This document shows positions 1-11,578 of a DNA stretch of 64,000 bases, in pieces (position 1 is the stretch's first letter; the number at the start of each line of letters is the position of its first letter). Source of the stretch: Coenobita brevimanus (taxonomy: Eukaryota; Arthropoda; Malacostraca; Decapoda; Coenobitidae); NCBI GenBank assembly GCA_032717465.1, contig CM064657.1:27109466-27173465 (forward strand), written 5' to 3'. The notes below the pieces were generated by a model. That model did no database searches and was not told the DNA's origin. It was given only the letters and a program-made list of their open reading frames with translations. A program made the translations under genes and the position numbers.

Positions 1-1740
1 AATGTACTCCCGTGTGCCCCCTGTTCTTGTATCACAGGTATACGGTGTTAAAATATGTCACTCTATCAATCGTCTATGGTGTAAAAACTATATTTATTAA
101 CCTGTACTTGATATTTCATGTTTACCGACCATTTTCTCCCTATTCTGGCTTGGTCTTCAGTGACATCATTTCTTAGAGGGTGGAGGCTTGAACGAGGTGC
201 TAAATAAAGAATAATAAGTAATACAAAGAACATACAAGCGGATTATGGTGGTTTCAGTCATACAACTTAGTTTAATTCTTTGAACAAAACAGCTCTTCCG
301 TAAGCTGAATAAAATCGTCTAGAAGCAGCCAGATGAAAATAAATAAAAAATAATCATACCGACAGAACTGTTTTCGACTGTTACTACGCAGAACTATACC
401 GATTAGCTAAATTAGCATTATGGTGCAATCTAACGTGACCAAAAATGTATTGGATTTTAACGTAACCGGCGCAAGCATAAGAAAGCAGATTCTTGTGTAG
501 ATCCAACAAACAGGAGTTTCTGGCCGACACCGAAGCTGCAGCCGAACTCTCTCTGGCTTCCTCATTTCCTGGGAGCGGCTCATCTTACTCTCTCCGCGCG
601 GGTTATTTAATGGATGAATCCGCCGAAAAAGTCTTCTTGAATTACACTCCGGTCTGGGTTCGGAAAACGAACTAATTGGCGAACAGATTCCGAATATGTG
701 GCTGTAATGAACCAAATCTCTGAAAGTGTCCAGCACGCCATTTATACCTATTTGTTTCATCACTTCACTTCTATCCTTTATTTCCTTCAGTTTTTCCGTC
801 TTTACTTCATATGAACACCAAAGTATAAAGAAAAAGGATAAATGAAACTGGCCTGTCACTCGTTTTCAATGCTGAAAAAGTCTGAATCTCACTACAGGAA
901 AGGACATTACACAGTTTGAAAAAAGATGTAAATTTCATTGGAAAAGAGTGAAAAAGAAAATTATTCTGTTCCACTAATCCCTCTGCTATACACATGTCCT
1001 CTCATCTCTCACGTTCTCTTTTACGAGTACAGTACATACCAGGTATACACAACAAACTGCTCCCATACTGACTGTATTAACTTTATGTCATCTCCTTTGT
1101 GTTATACTTGACCCGTCACGTTCCAAAAATCTTACTTGTGTAAAACTGTCTGAAGATAGCAAGATTATAATAAACAATACGTCATCGGACTAAATGGTCG
1201 AGAATAAAAATAATTTACTTTCGTCTCCCTGAGGATTATTATTACCTTTCACTTCTCTGTACTTCTCTTTTCGTCATATTTGCCAGCTCTTATTTTTACT
1301 TTCACCTGCTTCATCCAGTCATTATTACTATTTCTCACCTTCTCTAAACATCCTCTATTCTTCCACTATTCTTCCATATTTCGTTTCCTTCATTGTTATA
1401 TTTCTGCATAAGTTTCTCTCTTTCTGTACCTTTCTTTTACCTTCTTGCAGCCTTCAGTTGAAGTATGAATTTTTCCACCTTGTTCTCTTGAGCTCCTTGT
1501 TATTTTCATTCTCTGTTACCTCACCATCTTTATTTCCGTCCCGATTTCTCTTCTTTTTAGACCTCAATATCCCAGTTTCTTTGTGTGTGACTTTTTTCTT
1601 CTTTTTCTTACTCCTCTCCCCAAGGCACTCTGTTAATGGTGTGAAGTGTTTCACTTAGAGAGTCACTGCTGAGAATACGGGGAGTGGGCAGGCTCTAATA
1701 TGTACAAGGCCACAACTGAGTCGCAGTGGGAAGAAAGCGA
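1..1740. other. Intron-like DNA without recognised genes
   Basis: Mixed AT-rich sequence with MITE fragments at 288-345 and 1141-1196 and a pyrimidine-rich stretch at 1240-1640. A GC-balanced patch at 495-675 has overlapping open frames on both strands and could hide an exon, but neither shows a domain. Confidence 0.5.
288..345 (+). mobile_element. TTAA MITE core (partial)
   Basis: CAGCTCTTCCGTAAGCTGAA directly followed by TAAAATCGTCTAGAAGCAGC, close to the family core; the right end is lost in A-rich sequence. A weaker copy is at 1141-1196 (TAAAACTGTCTGAAGATAGC, ACGTCATCGGACTAAATGG). Confidence 0.5.
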
Positions 1741-1751
1741 TATCTTGATTT

Positions 1752-2970
1752 GAGTTGGGTTAAAGAAAAGGCTACTGGTTAGGTTAGACTGCGTTAGCAA
1801 GGCGTTGGGTGCTGGCTTCAAAGGAAAGGTCTGGTTAAGTTAGGTTAGGTTGGAAAAACGACCAGACCGATACCTTGATCTTAGCTGGATTAAAAGTAAA
1901 GATCAAAGACCTGGTTCTGTTACGCTGGCAATGCACTGATAGCGACACTTTCAGTCGAGTACAAATGGTGTGGGTTTGACTTGTTTTAAACAGGAAATAA
2001 GAGGGAATGTTAGGTTAAGGTATGGTTCGCAGCAAGTCTGTCAGTCTGTTAAGAAATAAGTTATGGAGGAAGTGAACAGGTCAAGGTGGCCATGGGAAGA
2101 TTAGTTTGACAGTGGGTCAGGGCAACGATACTTACATCTGGGTTGAGTTTCTGTGGATCTGACTGGGTTAGAGCGGGAAAGATCACAGATCAAACTAAGT
2201 TAGGGTGGCCGTGGGCCGGGGGGCGACGGCTGGAGTGAACTGACTACGGTATGTTCACACACTTAAAACATCATATTAAGTTACGTCCGCAACAGGTAGG
2301 GCTGGGTTGATACAATCTAGATTAGGTTAGGTCAGAGTAGGGTAGGCGGGTAAAGGTCAAAGGAGGTGATGTTAGGTTAGGTCAGCAATGAACTGGAACG
2401 AGTCATATCGGTTAGGCTGGTCTCGACAGGTATGGTAAAAGGTCAAGAGTGGTTTACATTGCATTAGTTAGGTTAGGGTAGCAATGATTTGGTTAAGTTG
2501 GCCGTAACTGAGACTAGGTATCAAGGGAACAACGCTATGATTAAGGGTGACCGATATGGTCAAATTGTGTCTGGACAGACAAGGGTAAAGGAAGTTAGGT
2601 TATCGTCTTGAGTCAGGTCACTTCTGCTGGTTTACTGTTGACAGCTCTAGGCAATTTTATTACTTTAAGGGAAGACCCTTCGTAGTCCAGGGGTCAGTGG
2701 AAGCAATGTCTAACTCCTGTAGTTCCAAAAGTTTCTGAAACTGAATAAATATTCTGGTGATGGCATACTAAGCATAAATGTCATCAGAGTAAAGTGGTTA
2801 ACAGGACAGGGTAGGAATACAGCAGAGTAAAATTGGTTAAATTAGGTCAGGTAAAACTTGGCAGTAATGTTAAATTAAGTCAGCCGGGAAGGGAAAAGAA
2901 GGTGGTTGTATCATGTTACGTTGCAGTTTAGGTTGGACTAGTTTAGAGTAAACCAGAGTCGGTTGGTTCT
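1752..2970 (+). repeat. Degenerate TTAGG-rich stretch
   Basis: GGTTAGGTTAG, TTAGGTTAGGTTGG and similar words are scattered through 1.2 kb (1788, 1838, 2011, 2320, 2371, 2466) in otherwise unique sequence. TTAGG is the usual arthropod telomere word; here it is interspersed and mutated. No gene is seen. Confidence 0.6.
2711..2801 (+). mobile_element. TTAA MITE copy (diverged)
   Basis: AACTCCTGTAGTTCC, TGAAACTGAATAAATATTCT, GGTGATGGCATACTAAGC, ATGTCATCAGAGTAAAGTGG and a terminal TTAA at 2798-2801. Confidence 0.55.
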
Positions 2971-3344
2971 GGTGAGGTATAGTTATCATATATACTTTTA
3001 ACAGATCATGTGACAATATATACAAACTCACGCTGCGTTAATTTAGGTCAGATCATCTTAGAATACCTTAAAACATATGTACTGTAGTTATGTTATAATA
3101 TTTCCTTTGCTAAGCAAGCCGCTGAAAGTTCAACAACTTTCGTACTTTCCTCTCCTACTGCACCCGATCCTTAGTTGGGCAAAAATGACAGACTGATGAT
3201 ACTGATGATCCAAATGACATCTGTTCAAGTTAACTTGGAATAAAAGTAACAGCATTTTAATATAAATCACAAAACGCAAACCATTTTTACAACTCATTGG
3301 CGTGCGCGCAAGTTGATTTTATTCAGCTTTTAAATTCGCCAGGA

Positions 3345-3412
3345 TCGACTGCAACTTGAGGTTAATTATGCAGATGATGCGGCTTTAATGAGGCTGCGCT
3401 GGCTGCTAGGTA
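3345..3412. promoter_or_regulatory. Candidate conserved non-coding element
   Basis: Repeat-free, GC-balanced patch with AGGTTAATTATGCAGATGAT then GCGGCTTTAATGAGGC. Homeodomain-type TTAATTA abuts an octamer-like ATGCAGAT. Inferred from composition and motifs only. Confidence 0.3.
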
Positions 3413-3946
3413 GGGGTGGGGGTGAGAGGAGGGGGAGGACAGGGAGGGAGGAAGGGGTAAACTGGCGAAACTTGGGGCAAATGTAAAGATATTTTTAAGA
3501 AGATTGTTTTTTACTGGAATTTAAAGATATTCCCAATTTCAAGACTATTCAGAGAGAATTTTAGAGACCTCAGATGTTAATACATTTTAACGAAGATGAG
3601 TTTTTACGGGAGTCAGAAGATATATCTTAATTATGAGATGACTTCGAGGGATAACCTCAAGACACCGCAAATGACGACTGATTTTTCTGTAAAACTGAAC
3701 AGCTTTCGAACAATGAGATGCCAAATGACAACATAAAGATGTTTCTAGAGCACGGGATGACTTTTCGAGCAAAGAAATTGGCACATTTCGGCACTTAATG
3801 TACTGTATTTGGAGAGGAAAATCTATGCCGCAGCCAATCTTTAATTTAAATTACAGTGCCCTGCATAGCCTACGTGAGAAATGCACATGGATAAACTAAG
3901 AGTACATGTAACGGCTTTTGAAGGTTGAGCTATTGGTCTGTGTAGA

Positions 3947-3948
<2 letters not shown>

Positions 3949-4001
<53 letters not shown>
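3949..4001. repeat. (AT)n microsatellite
   Basis: Uninterrupted AT dinucleotides. Confidence 0.97.
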
Positions 4002-4004
<3 letters not shown>

Positions 4005-4017
4005 AGGCTGCTTCCCC

Positions 4018-4461
4018 CAAGGAAAGGGAGGTAGCCGAGACAGGACGACACACTCCCCATTTACTCATCCATTCAAACACATTCATTCGCATCTTAGCCC
4101 CAAGGTGGGGGCGCTCACCATCCACTCATTTGATGTAGTGCTGCTCTCAGGTGTCTGCCCTTTCCTCTCTTCCATCATCTTCTGTCTTTCCTTCATTCTT
4201 TCCTTGTCCTTCTGCCTACGGGTGACTTTACACTCCCTCCTCTGTCTTTCTTTCCTTCATTCTTTCCTTGTCCTTCTGCCTGTGGGTGACTCTACACTGA
4301 GTGACAAGCCAAATGGTTTCCTGTACATCAGTTGGGGTTGACTGCTCATGTAATGCCACTCATGGATGAGTGAGGCTTGTCACTCTCAACTTAAATGTCG
4401 AGACCAACTGCCTGGCCCCGGGCTCCTACGCTCCTCATGGGGCAACACAGGATTGGATGAT

Positions 4462-4462
<1 letters not shown>
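4018..4462 (+). repeat. Dispersed repeat between two AT tracts
   Basis: A unique-looking block of about 440 bp bordered on both sides by (AT)n. It holds a 65-bp tandem duplication (CTTTCCTTCATTCTTTCCTT, TGCCTACGGGTGACTTTACA, at 4189-4237 and 4254-4299). Parts recur at 17577-17624. Confidence 0.6.
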
Positions 4463-4463
<1 letters not shown>

Positions 4464-4535
<72 letters not shown>

Positions 4536-4537
4536 AT
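4464..4537. repeat. (AT)n microsatellite
   Basis: AT dinucleotides with a small break near 4529. Confidence 0.97.
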
Positions 4538-4719
4538 CTATATACAATACACTTACGTACCATAGGGAACTATACACGTAGTACATAAGCCTATTTTCTC
4601 AAACATGGAATAATGAAACCCGATAATTTCATGTAATCCGCTAAGGTACGGGATCTTAACATCGAAATTAACCTATCACTTGATCCGATATATATTAACA
4701 CCCACCTTTACGTATAACC

Positions 4720-4845
4720 TTTAACCAACCTCGTATAACTTAATAATGTCCCTAAACTAATAGTGAGACCTTAGCATACAATCAAACCTATCCTAAACCT
4801 AACCTCACATAACCTAAACTACCGCAAACTAACCTCAGCATAAAT
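4720..4845 (-). repeat. Degenerate CCTAA-rich stretch
   Basis: CCTAAACCTAACCTCACATA and an overlapping CATAACCTAAACT, plus CTAACCTCAGC: TTAGG-like words in the opposite orientation to 1752-2970. Confidence 0.55.
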
Positions 4846-5056
4846 TTACGCATCCTGAGACCCAAATCTTGGCCAGGTAAAAAGCAAAACTCAGATTAAA
4901 CACTGTCATCGCCGTGCCTACTTTGTGTCTTCCTTCCAACACATTCTTGCCTCATTTTAGATTTTCTTGCCGCAAAAATCGACAAACACTTGCTAACACT
5001 CTCATATGGTTCTTAAACTATACATGCACGAAAGACATACTACTACTGCTACAAAT

Positions 5057-5193
<137 letters not shown>

Positions 5194-5287
5194 ATGAGGG
5201 TTGCGACAGTAGGAATGGAAGTGGAATGATTGGGTGCAATAACCAGAACAGATATCGAGGGTACGGGACAAATTATCATATATCAGC

Positions 5288-5416
<129 letters not shown>

Positions 5417-5880
5417 TAACATTTTCGGCCAATTAAAACATTTTCGTTAACATTATCATTGGTAATGTCCGTCTTAGGGATTTTTTTGACAAAAAAAAAA
5501 AAAAAAAATCTTTCTCACTTATGACAAATCCCTACCAAACAAAGGATTAATTTCTTCAGTCCGAAGATGTCCTTTCCTTTGCTCTATATGGCATGACTAT
5601 TTCATTCAGCTTATGAGACCCGTCCTCGTTGTGCACGAGTTAATGCAGGATTTACAAACAGCAGCAGTTCGAAACGTCTCTCCAAAGACGAATAAAATCA
5701 CGCAAGAAATATCAATGTTAGAAAAAAATGCATAATCGTACCGAAGAAGCTAAACTGCTCAACTCAGAAACCACTCTTCAGCATGAAGCCTATTAGAATT
5801 GCTTGAAGGAGTAGCCTACTTGCTGATTTTTCTAATTCAGTAATCCTCGTTGTAAATGATATCAATATCTTTATCCTCCA

Positions 5881-5970
5881 GCTCAAAAAATCTCCCCGAA
5901 TCTGAATGAAATCGTCTGGTGATGGCAAGGATAAACCTGTAAAATACGTTACCGGGTTCAGTGGGTTAAT
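5881..5970 (+). mobile_element. TTAA MITE copy
   Basis: ATCTCCCCGAATCTGAATGA, AATCGTCTGGTGATGGCAAG, GATAAACCTG, ending CGGGTTCAGTGGGTTAA (TTAA 5966-5969). Confidence 0.65.
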
Positions 5971-6589
5971 CTAGCTATGGAGTCAAGTTTGTCAGAAACA
6001 CTCACCAGTAACTTACAGTATACATTCAATCTCTGTTGTCCGTAAATGATGAAACTCCTCGGGTGACGAGGTTTTAAGAGTTCCATTACCGCCTTCCTTA
6101 CGATGACGTCTATCGTCCATGCTGCTGCCAGAGAATAATGCTACTTAGGGAAACGTGTCACAGAGAAGGGGGTACAGGATGACCGACAAGGGAGCGATAT
6201 GGGACAACTACAGGCCACCCTCAATCAGGAACAAAAACTCGCCTAGTGTTTCACCTCTTCCACATCTTACTTTCCTCTGCTGGCTGATATTCCAAACCTG
6301 AGAGAGCCGAACCTGAGAGAGCCTCGGTATTCTTCTCTGGACAATTGTGATTCTCTTGTTAGGGAAGAAAGTGACGAACATACCCTGAGTGTGAGGCAGA
6401 AGCAGTGGAATACCAGGCAAAATTTCGTCCTTGACGAAACATTACGCCCCATACGCCTCTGGTATGACGGCAGCCGGGTATCTTGTACACAACTTAAGAT
6501 TATGAAAATCTGCAAATACTCCCTTGGTGTGACGGCGGAGTACTTATATGCAACATGATGCCCAATTTAAGTCTGGGTATGGTAATCGT

Positions 6590-6877
6590 GGGCACAGACG
6601 TCATGAGGCGCATTAACGCTGTGCTCATTTCCGTAACTTTGACCTTTGAGGCTGTGATGGATTATTCACTCACTACCCTGGGATATATGACCACCGTATC
6701 ATCCAGGTTACCATAGTTACCTCCCTAGGTGTTACCCTAGACACTCACTTCGCCAACCAAGCTATAGAGGGTGAATGGACAGAGTGGCGCCAGCTGTTCG
6801 CACCAGGATTCGAACCCTGTAGCAAAAGGGCCGTCACCTTTGTAGGTAGATACACCAACCACTGGGCTACCGCGGCT
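6590..6877 (-). mobile_element. tRNA-derived SINE
   Basis: Seen: on the minus strand, a head starting GCCGCGGTAGCCCAGTGG (from 6876) contains a perfect A box (TAGCCCAGTGG) and, about 40 bp later, a perfect B box (GGTTCGAATCC, 6806-6816). The acceptor ends do not pair, so it is not a functional tRNA. The following body contains GGTCAAAGTTACGGAAATGA and an overlapping GAGCACAGCG and fades near 6590. Known: A and B boxes are the internal RNA polymerase III promoter of tRNA genes and tRNA-derived SINEs. Inferred: an old SINE copy; I could not fix its 3' end or target duplication. Confidence 0.6.
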
Positions 6878-7020
6878 TAGGAGAGTTTATAAATTGGGCG
6901 GGGGGTATGACAGTGGCGGGCGGGCATCATACAGCACACGCCAGGCTCTCAGCTAAATGAAAGGCTGTCTCTCATCCATTAATTAAGCTGCCTACAGGGA
7001 CGCTCACTGGGCCTGGGATC

Positions 7021-7105
7021 ATGTGTGTGTGTGTGTGTGTGGGGGGGGTTTCTTCCTTCCTCTCCTTCGTTTATCAGTTCATCTCTCTCTCTCTCTCTCT
7101 CTCTC
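7021..7105. repeat. Short (GT)n, G run and (CT)n
   Basis: GT 7022-7040, G run 7041-7048, CT 7082-7105, then pyrimidine-rich sequence to about 7395. Confidence 0.9.
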
Positions 7106-7404
7106 CTTTATTACCCCATTTCATGAAACATCTTAACCAATCCCTTTCTTCCTTCCACTTTCTCGTTCATACTTAATCCACCCATTTAGCCTTAGTTTCC
7201 CATTTCTCGATAAGCTTTCCTCCCTCCGTCTCTCTTTTCACATTTCTCTATGGTGATCTTCCTCCTCTTCCACCTCCCATTTCTCTATTATCATCCAGTT
7301 ATCCTTCTCCATTTTCTCACGCATCACATACCGTATCATCCCTTGCCCTCTTCCTTCCCCTCTACCTTCCCGATTCTCTCCTCCCCTCCTCCCCCCCGCG
7401 CTAG

Positions 7405-7645
7405 GCCAGGTGTGATCCTAATTAGGCCAGAAACAGGAATTACACGGGGAACAAGGAGTATTACACGGTGTGACTAAATCGTTCATTACCACTCTCACCT
7501 CGACACCCGCCCCGCTATGCCGCACACAGGCCCTCACTACATTATAACGTCACGCTAGGATGAACGCACTAAGGAATCCATCGGTCTCTGCACAACCTAT
7601 TAACTGTAACGCGGCCAAAGGGATATTAGGCCAATTAATCTGAGC
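7405..7645. promoter_or_regulatory. Candidate conserved non-coding element
   Basis: Unique sequence between repeats with GATCCTAATTAGGCCAG near the start and ATATTAGGCCAATTAATCTG near the end, both holding homeodomain-like cores. No open frame is convincing. Confidence 0.27.
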
Positions 7646-7744
7646 ATCTGGGTTCCTGAATCCACCCTAACTAACAGATCTTGTGATTTTTATATAATTT
7701 CTATTTCTCATTAACTCACCTCACCCTCACTCCTTATCCTTATC

Positions 7745-8140
7745 TTCACTCTCAGCAGACTGTAATCGTTGACGTAAACTGGATTAGACTACTAGAGTTG
7801 TCCTGATCATAAGGGTTAACTGTGATAATACTAACAATTTTCTGTCTCCTACACTCACTCTCAGCTGAATAAGAATGTCTGCCGCTTGGTGAAATGGAAT
7901 ACGGTACTAGGGTTGTGCTAACCATGAGAGAGTTAATGGCGACTGCAGTAACGCTTTCAGGTAACCGTGACTCACTCTGCAGAACACAATCGTCAAACAT
8001 TACTTGGAGCATAAAACTAAGGTTGTTCCGACGATGTGAGTTAATGGTGAGTTTTATTAACAATTTCTTGCTTCAGTGACTCGTCTGGCATTAGCTGGAA
8101 CCGAATACCAGAGTTATCCCAACCATAAGAAGGCTAAAAA
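7745..8140 (+). repeat. ~113-bp tandem repeat related to the TTAA MITE family
   Basis: Roughly three and a half units. Each contains a CACTCTCAGCTGAATA-like start (7748, 7858, 7970), an ACTAGGGTTGTGCTAACCAT-like middle (7789, 7903, 8014, 8108) and, in the first three units, GAGTTAATGG or a variant (7816, 7929, 8038). The fourth unit fades after GAATACCAGAGTTATCC. Unit ends resemble the TTAA-ended MITE described elsewhere in the window. Confidence 0.65.
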
Positions 8141-8339
8141 TAGTAGTGTACGATACTCACCCACGGACAGACTAATAACACTTTCAAGACGTGAGGAATG
8201 TTTATGTGCCTCCAGACAATTTTTCCCCTTCTTCATCCAGCCAGAAATTGTGTTACACTTTAGTCCCTTATTCTGGGTAACGCCAGGCGATATTATTCAG
8301 TTTAAGGAAATTTCTATAACTAAGAGGAATAATAGTGGC

Positions 8340-8432
8340 TTCTCGTCCTTAAACCCCTTCAACCCGAGTACGTCGCTTATATTTTATTCCCGCTGCCAAC
8401 AGACGATTACATTCAGTCTCAGGAAGATGGTT
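8340..8432 (-). mobile_element. TTAA MITE copy, reverse orientation
   Basis: The plus strand reads ACCCCTTCAACCCGAGTACG, TCGCTTATATTTTATTCCCG, CTGCCAACAGACGATTACAT and TCAGTCTCAGG, a clear reverse-complement copy of the core. Confidence 0.62.
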
Positions 8433-8464
8433 GGTAGAGAAGGGGCTCGTGAAGCCTTTATCTG

Positions 8465-8560
8465 ACCCCTCCAGTTCGACAGATATCTCCAAATCGAATA
8501 CTATTATTTGTAGGAAACAAGAAAACAGAGAAGCCACATCCTCGGCTTGAAGGGGTTAAG
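8465..8560 (+). mobile_element. TTAA MITE copy
   Basis: Starts ACCCCTCCAGTTCGACAG and ends CTCGGCTTGAAGGGGTTAA (TTAA 8556-8559). The interior is diverged (AAATCGAATACTATTATTTG). Confidence 0.55.
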
Positions 8561-8604
8561 GGTTTGATGTGGTCTACAATTAACTCTGTGAAGACGCCAA
8601 AAAT

Positions 8605-8665
8605 CTTAACTGTTTCAATCCGGCTACCATCAGGCGATTTTATTCAGTTTACCAGTTGTTTCCCG
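8605..8665 (-). mobile_element. TTAA MITE copy (partial), reverse orientation
   Basis: The plus strand has CCGGCTACCATCAGGCGATT then TTATTCAGTTTACC, the reverse complement of the core. A similar partial copy (CGCCAGGCGATATTATTCAG) lies at 8281-8310. Confidence 0.55.
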
Positions 8666-8707
8666 TTTTCTAAGAGCTAAATTATGGTGACCAGAAACAA
8701 AAGCTTT

Positions 8708-8709
<2 letters not shown>

Positions 8710-8805
<96 letters not shown>
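8710..8805. repeat. Compound (TG)n(GA)n microsatellite
   Basis: TG to about 8757 then GA to 8804. Confidence 0.97.
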
Positions 8806-8806
<1 letters not shown>

Positions 8807-8872
8807 ACACGTAACATCAAGATAAACTTAGAACATCAAAATATGGGAGTGAGTCCAGCTACATGTGCCAGC

Positions 8873-8921
8873 GAGGCCTGAGGCGGGACATGGCAGGGCG
8901 TCATTTGGCCTGATGGATGTC
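8873..8921 (+). repeat. 49-bp direct repeat, left copy
   Basis: GAGGCCTGAGGCGGGACATG, GCAGGGCGTCATTTGGCC, TGATGGATGTC. It matches 9822-9870 at 48 of 49 positions and sits directly against the C/T minisatellite. Confidence 0.85.
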
Positions 8922-9565
8922 CCCCATGCCTTGTCCTGCCCTGTTCTGCCTTGTCCCGCCCTGTTCTGCCTTGTCCTGCCTTATTCCGTCCTGTTCTGGC
9001 TTGTCCTGTCTTGTCCTGCCCTGTGCTTCCTTTTTCTGCCTCGTCCCACCCTGTCTTGCTTTTTCCTGTCTTGTCCCGCCCTCTTCTGCCTTTTTCCTGT
9101 ACTGCCCCGCCCTGTCCTGTATTTTCCTGTATTGCCCCGCCCTGTCCTGCCTTGTATCGCCTTTCCCTGCCTTGTCATCATGGTCTGTCTTGACTTGTTC
9201 TGTCTGTCCTGCCTAGCCTCTGCCTGTCCTGCCTTGTGTCTCTCTCCTCTTCTGCTTTGTCCAGCCCATTCCTTTAAAGCCCCTCTCTGTCCTGCCTTGT
9301 CCCGCTCCGTCTTATCCTACCTGCCCCGTCCCGCCCTTCCAACTCTGTGCTATACATCCTTCCTACCCTGTCTTGCACCCCTATCCTGTGCTATATATCC
9401 TCCCTACCCTGTCTTTCACCCCTACCCTGTGCTATACATCCTCCCTACCCTGTCTTGCACCCCCTACCCTGCGCTAATAATCATCACCTCTACCCTGTCT
9501 TGCGCCTCCTACCTTGTCCCGCTTTGTTGGCGTTTTCCTACCTTGTCGTATACTTCCTGCCCCAC
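8922..9565 (+). repeat. C/T-rich minisatellite (about 15-bp unit)
   Basis: Repeated CCTGTCCTGCCTTGT variants up to about 9340, then longer CTACCCTGTCTTGCACCCCT and ATATATCCTC units. The cysteine/leucine/proline-rich open frames here are repeat translations. Confidence 0.85.
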
Positions 9566-9821
9566 ACTTGCCACACGTCACGGGGAAGGTGGGGACTAAT
9601 GTGTTACCTGAAGCATCATAAGATTAAAGTTAAGTTGGCCAGGTTGGGTTTTGGGTTGAGGTAGACTAGGCGTGGCTTGGCTTGGATATCAGATGGAAAA
9701 GCAGCACCCGTCTTGGTATACACTCTCCTCCTCCTCCTGTTCAGCTCTATAATACTCTGTGACTGTCTTTCTCATTCTCTCTTCTGTTATGCCTCGGACC
9801 TTCATATTTATTTTTTTAGAT

Positions 9822-9870
9822 GAGGCCTGAGGCGGGATATGGCAGGGCGTCATTTGGCCTGATGGATGTC
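9822..9870 (+). repeat. 49-bp direct repeat, right copy
   Basis: Same as 8873-8921 except GGGATATGG for GGGACATGG. It lies about 250 bp beyond the end of the minisatellite, after a TTAGG-like and T-rich stretch. Confidence 0.85.
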
Positions 9871-10129
9871 TTTATTTATTCATTTTTTTAACTTTCTTTG
9901 CTAGGGGCAACTTTAACACGCTCATTTCATTTTTTTTTTGCATAAGAAAACATTTCTAAATTTAGGCAGTTAGGTAGTACCCAGTAAGATTAGGTTAAAA
10001 TAATGAGTTTAGTTTCGATTATATCGCAACTGGAAGGATCAGTCTGGTTGTAAAAGAATACGACTAAGATAAATTAGAACGTCGCATGCCGTAAGAAAAA
10101 AACAAAAAAAACTTACTCCTAATACAGTA

Positions 10130-10620
10130 TAGAGTAACCAATGAGCCAGATGATGCACTAACTGCGCCGCGAGCCAAAGAGAGGCAGCTGGTGCGCCTAT
10201 TAAGCCCGACATGGATGCGGAAGGGGCCGAGTCCAGAGGCGGTCAGGGGCTGAAGAAGGTCATTCGTTCGCATGGGGCCGGCCGACAGATGCTATCCAAT
10301 CTCCCTTATGCCGGGCAATCAGCCTTATCTGAACTCGGCCCGTGTCTGCTCAGGGACCTCACTCAACTCCACGGGATAATACACGCAATGGATAGAGCCA
10401 GAAGCCAAAGCGTTTCATTCAGTTTCTATCCCCCCTCTTAGGTTGTGCTCGTTTTCCTTCACCGGCTTTTAATTGGAGGCAGTGTACCTATAGTCATTTT
10501 AGCTCCCCGCGGCAGTTTAGCACAATAAGCGGAACTCATTCCAACTCGCGACCAGATTAGCAGCGAGTTACATGCCCGTCGCCAGAGGGGGAGAACGTCC
10601 ATGAAGTTTTTATTATCCTC
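10130..10620. promoter_or_regulatory. Candidate conserved non-coding element
   Basis: About 490 bp free of simple repeats and GC-balanced, ending with GACCAGATTAGCAGCGAGTT. A 76-codon plus-strand frame (10211-10441) has no recognisable domain and only an ordinary start. An unrecognised exon is the alternative. Confidence 0.3.
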
Positions 10621-10953
10621 TGAAATTTCGACTGTTACATTTCCTATCTAGGATTTGACGGCGGGGGAGGAGAGGGGGAAACAGGGGTGGGAGAGGGGGA
10701 GAAGCTGGGGGTTGGGGAGGGGGGAAAAGAGGGAAGAAGGAGGGGAAGATGGGGAGGAAGAGGAAGGGAAGCTGGGGGGGAGGAGGGGAAGCCGGAGGGG
10801 GAGGGGTGTGACGCCAAACTGCCAGTGGGGGTGACTGACTCCTGCTCGCCTTAGTGTTTTTGTTCTGCCATTCTGAATAAGGATAACTACCCTGACAATG
10901 CTTGGAATACTAACACCTTCACGCCGACGACGCCTTTTTAATTACCTCCGCCA

Positions 10954-11062
10954 GCAGCAGTAATAAAAGGCTAAAATACGTCATCGCAGTATACAAGGGT
11001 CTAGCTAGTGGCAGCAGTAATAAAAGGCTAAAATACGTCATCGCAGTAAAGGTGTTTTAACT
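10954..11062 (+). repeat. 38-bp perfect direct duplication in a MITE fragment
   Basis: A 38-bp stretch (GCAGCAGTAATAAAAGG, then CTAAAATACGTCATCGCAGT) occurs identically at 10954-10991 and 11011-11048, a 57-bp period. The second copy runs on to AAAGGTGTTTTAAC. It matches the right half of the TTAA MITE, so this is a tandem duplication of a MITE fragment. Confidence 0.72.
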
Positions 11063-11344
11063 GCACACAGCAATCAAGTGCAATCTAAAAACTGCACCAG
11101 TTACTCAGGATCATTCACCTATGTCTCTTAAGGCTTAAAAATGCTCAAGAAGATGCCATACTTTCTTGAATACGCAAGTCTCGACGTGACTCAAAGATAC
11201 GGACTAAACGTGAAAATACCACAGAACATCACAACAGCGAATGTCACAGTACACTTGACGTAACATCTCTGGGGCATAGCTTCCGATTTCCAAAACCAAA
11301 CTGTTATTATACTGACTTTTCAATAGGATGATACATTTTTCATA

Positions 11345-11480
11345 TACCGTAAACTAACAACACGTGATTTTATTCAAGTTAGGAAGAACCTCTACTACTG
11401 ATGGGAGTTAAAGTAGGTCTTACCTAAGACTTCCAATTCGAAAAGTTTCCCCTAATATTAATAAAATGGCCTGAGAATTA
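11345..11480. mobile_element. Two TTAA MITE fragments in opposite orientation
   Basis: GTGATTTTATTCAAGTTAGG (11363) is a reverse core. TCCAATTCGAAAAGTTTCCC (11431) followed by TAATATTAATAAAATGGCCT is a forward core leading into the TAC repeat. Confidence 0.45.
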
Positions 11481-11484
11481 CAAA

Positions 11485-11547
11485 TACTACTACTACTGCT
11501 ACTACTATTACTACCACTTCTACTACTACTACCACTACTACTACTAT

Positions 11548-11578
<31 letters not shown>

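Noticed and set aside
407..859. 150-codon minus-strand frame with overlapping plus-strand frame at 493-675
   Set aside because: GC-balanced and tempting, but no recognisable domain, and both strands are open over the same bases. Noted as a possible hidden exon only.
1752..2970. A true telomere
   Set aside because: TTAGG words are scattered and mutated, with unique DNA between; not a terminal array.
5491..5508. Poly-A tail of a processed pseudogene
   Set aside because: No coding-like sequence upstream and no target duplication; the other A runs (19813, 20440, 23558, 60281) are also without gene context.
6795..6876. Functional tRNA gene on the minus strand
   Set aside because: A and B boxes are good, but the acceptor stem does not pair, so a SINE head is more likely.
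10211..10441. 76-codon plus-strand frame in unique sequence
   Set aside because: No domain, no splice sites I trust; the patch is better described as candidate non-coding conservation.
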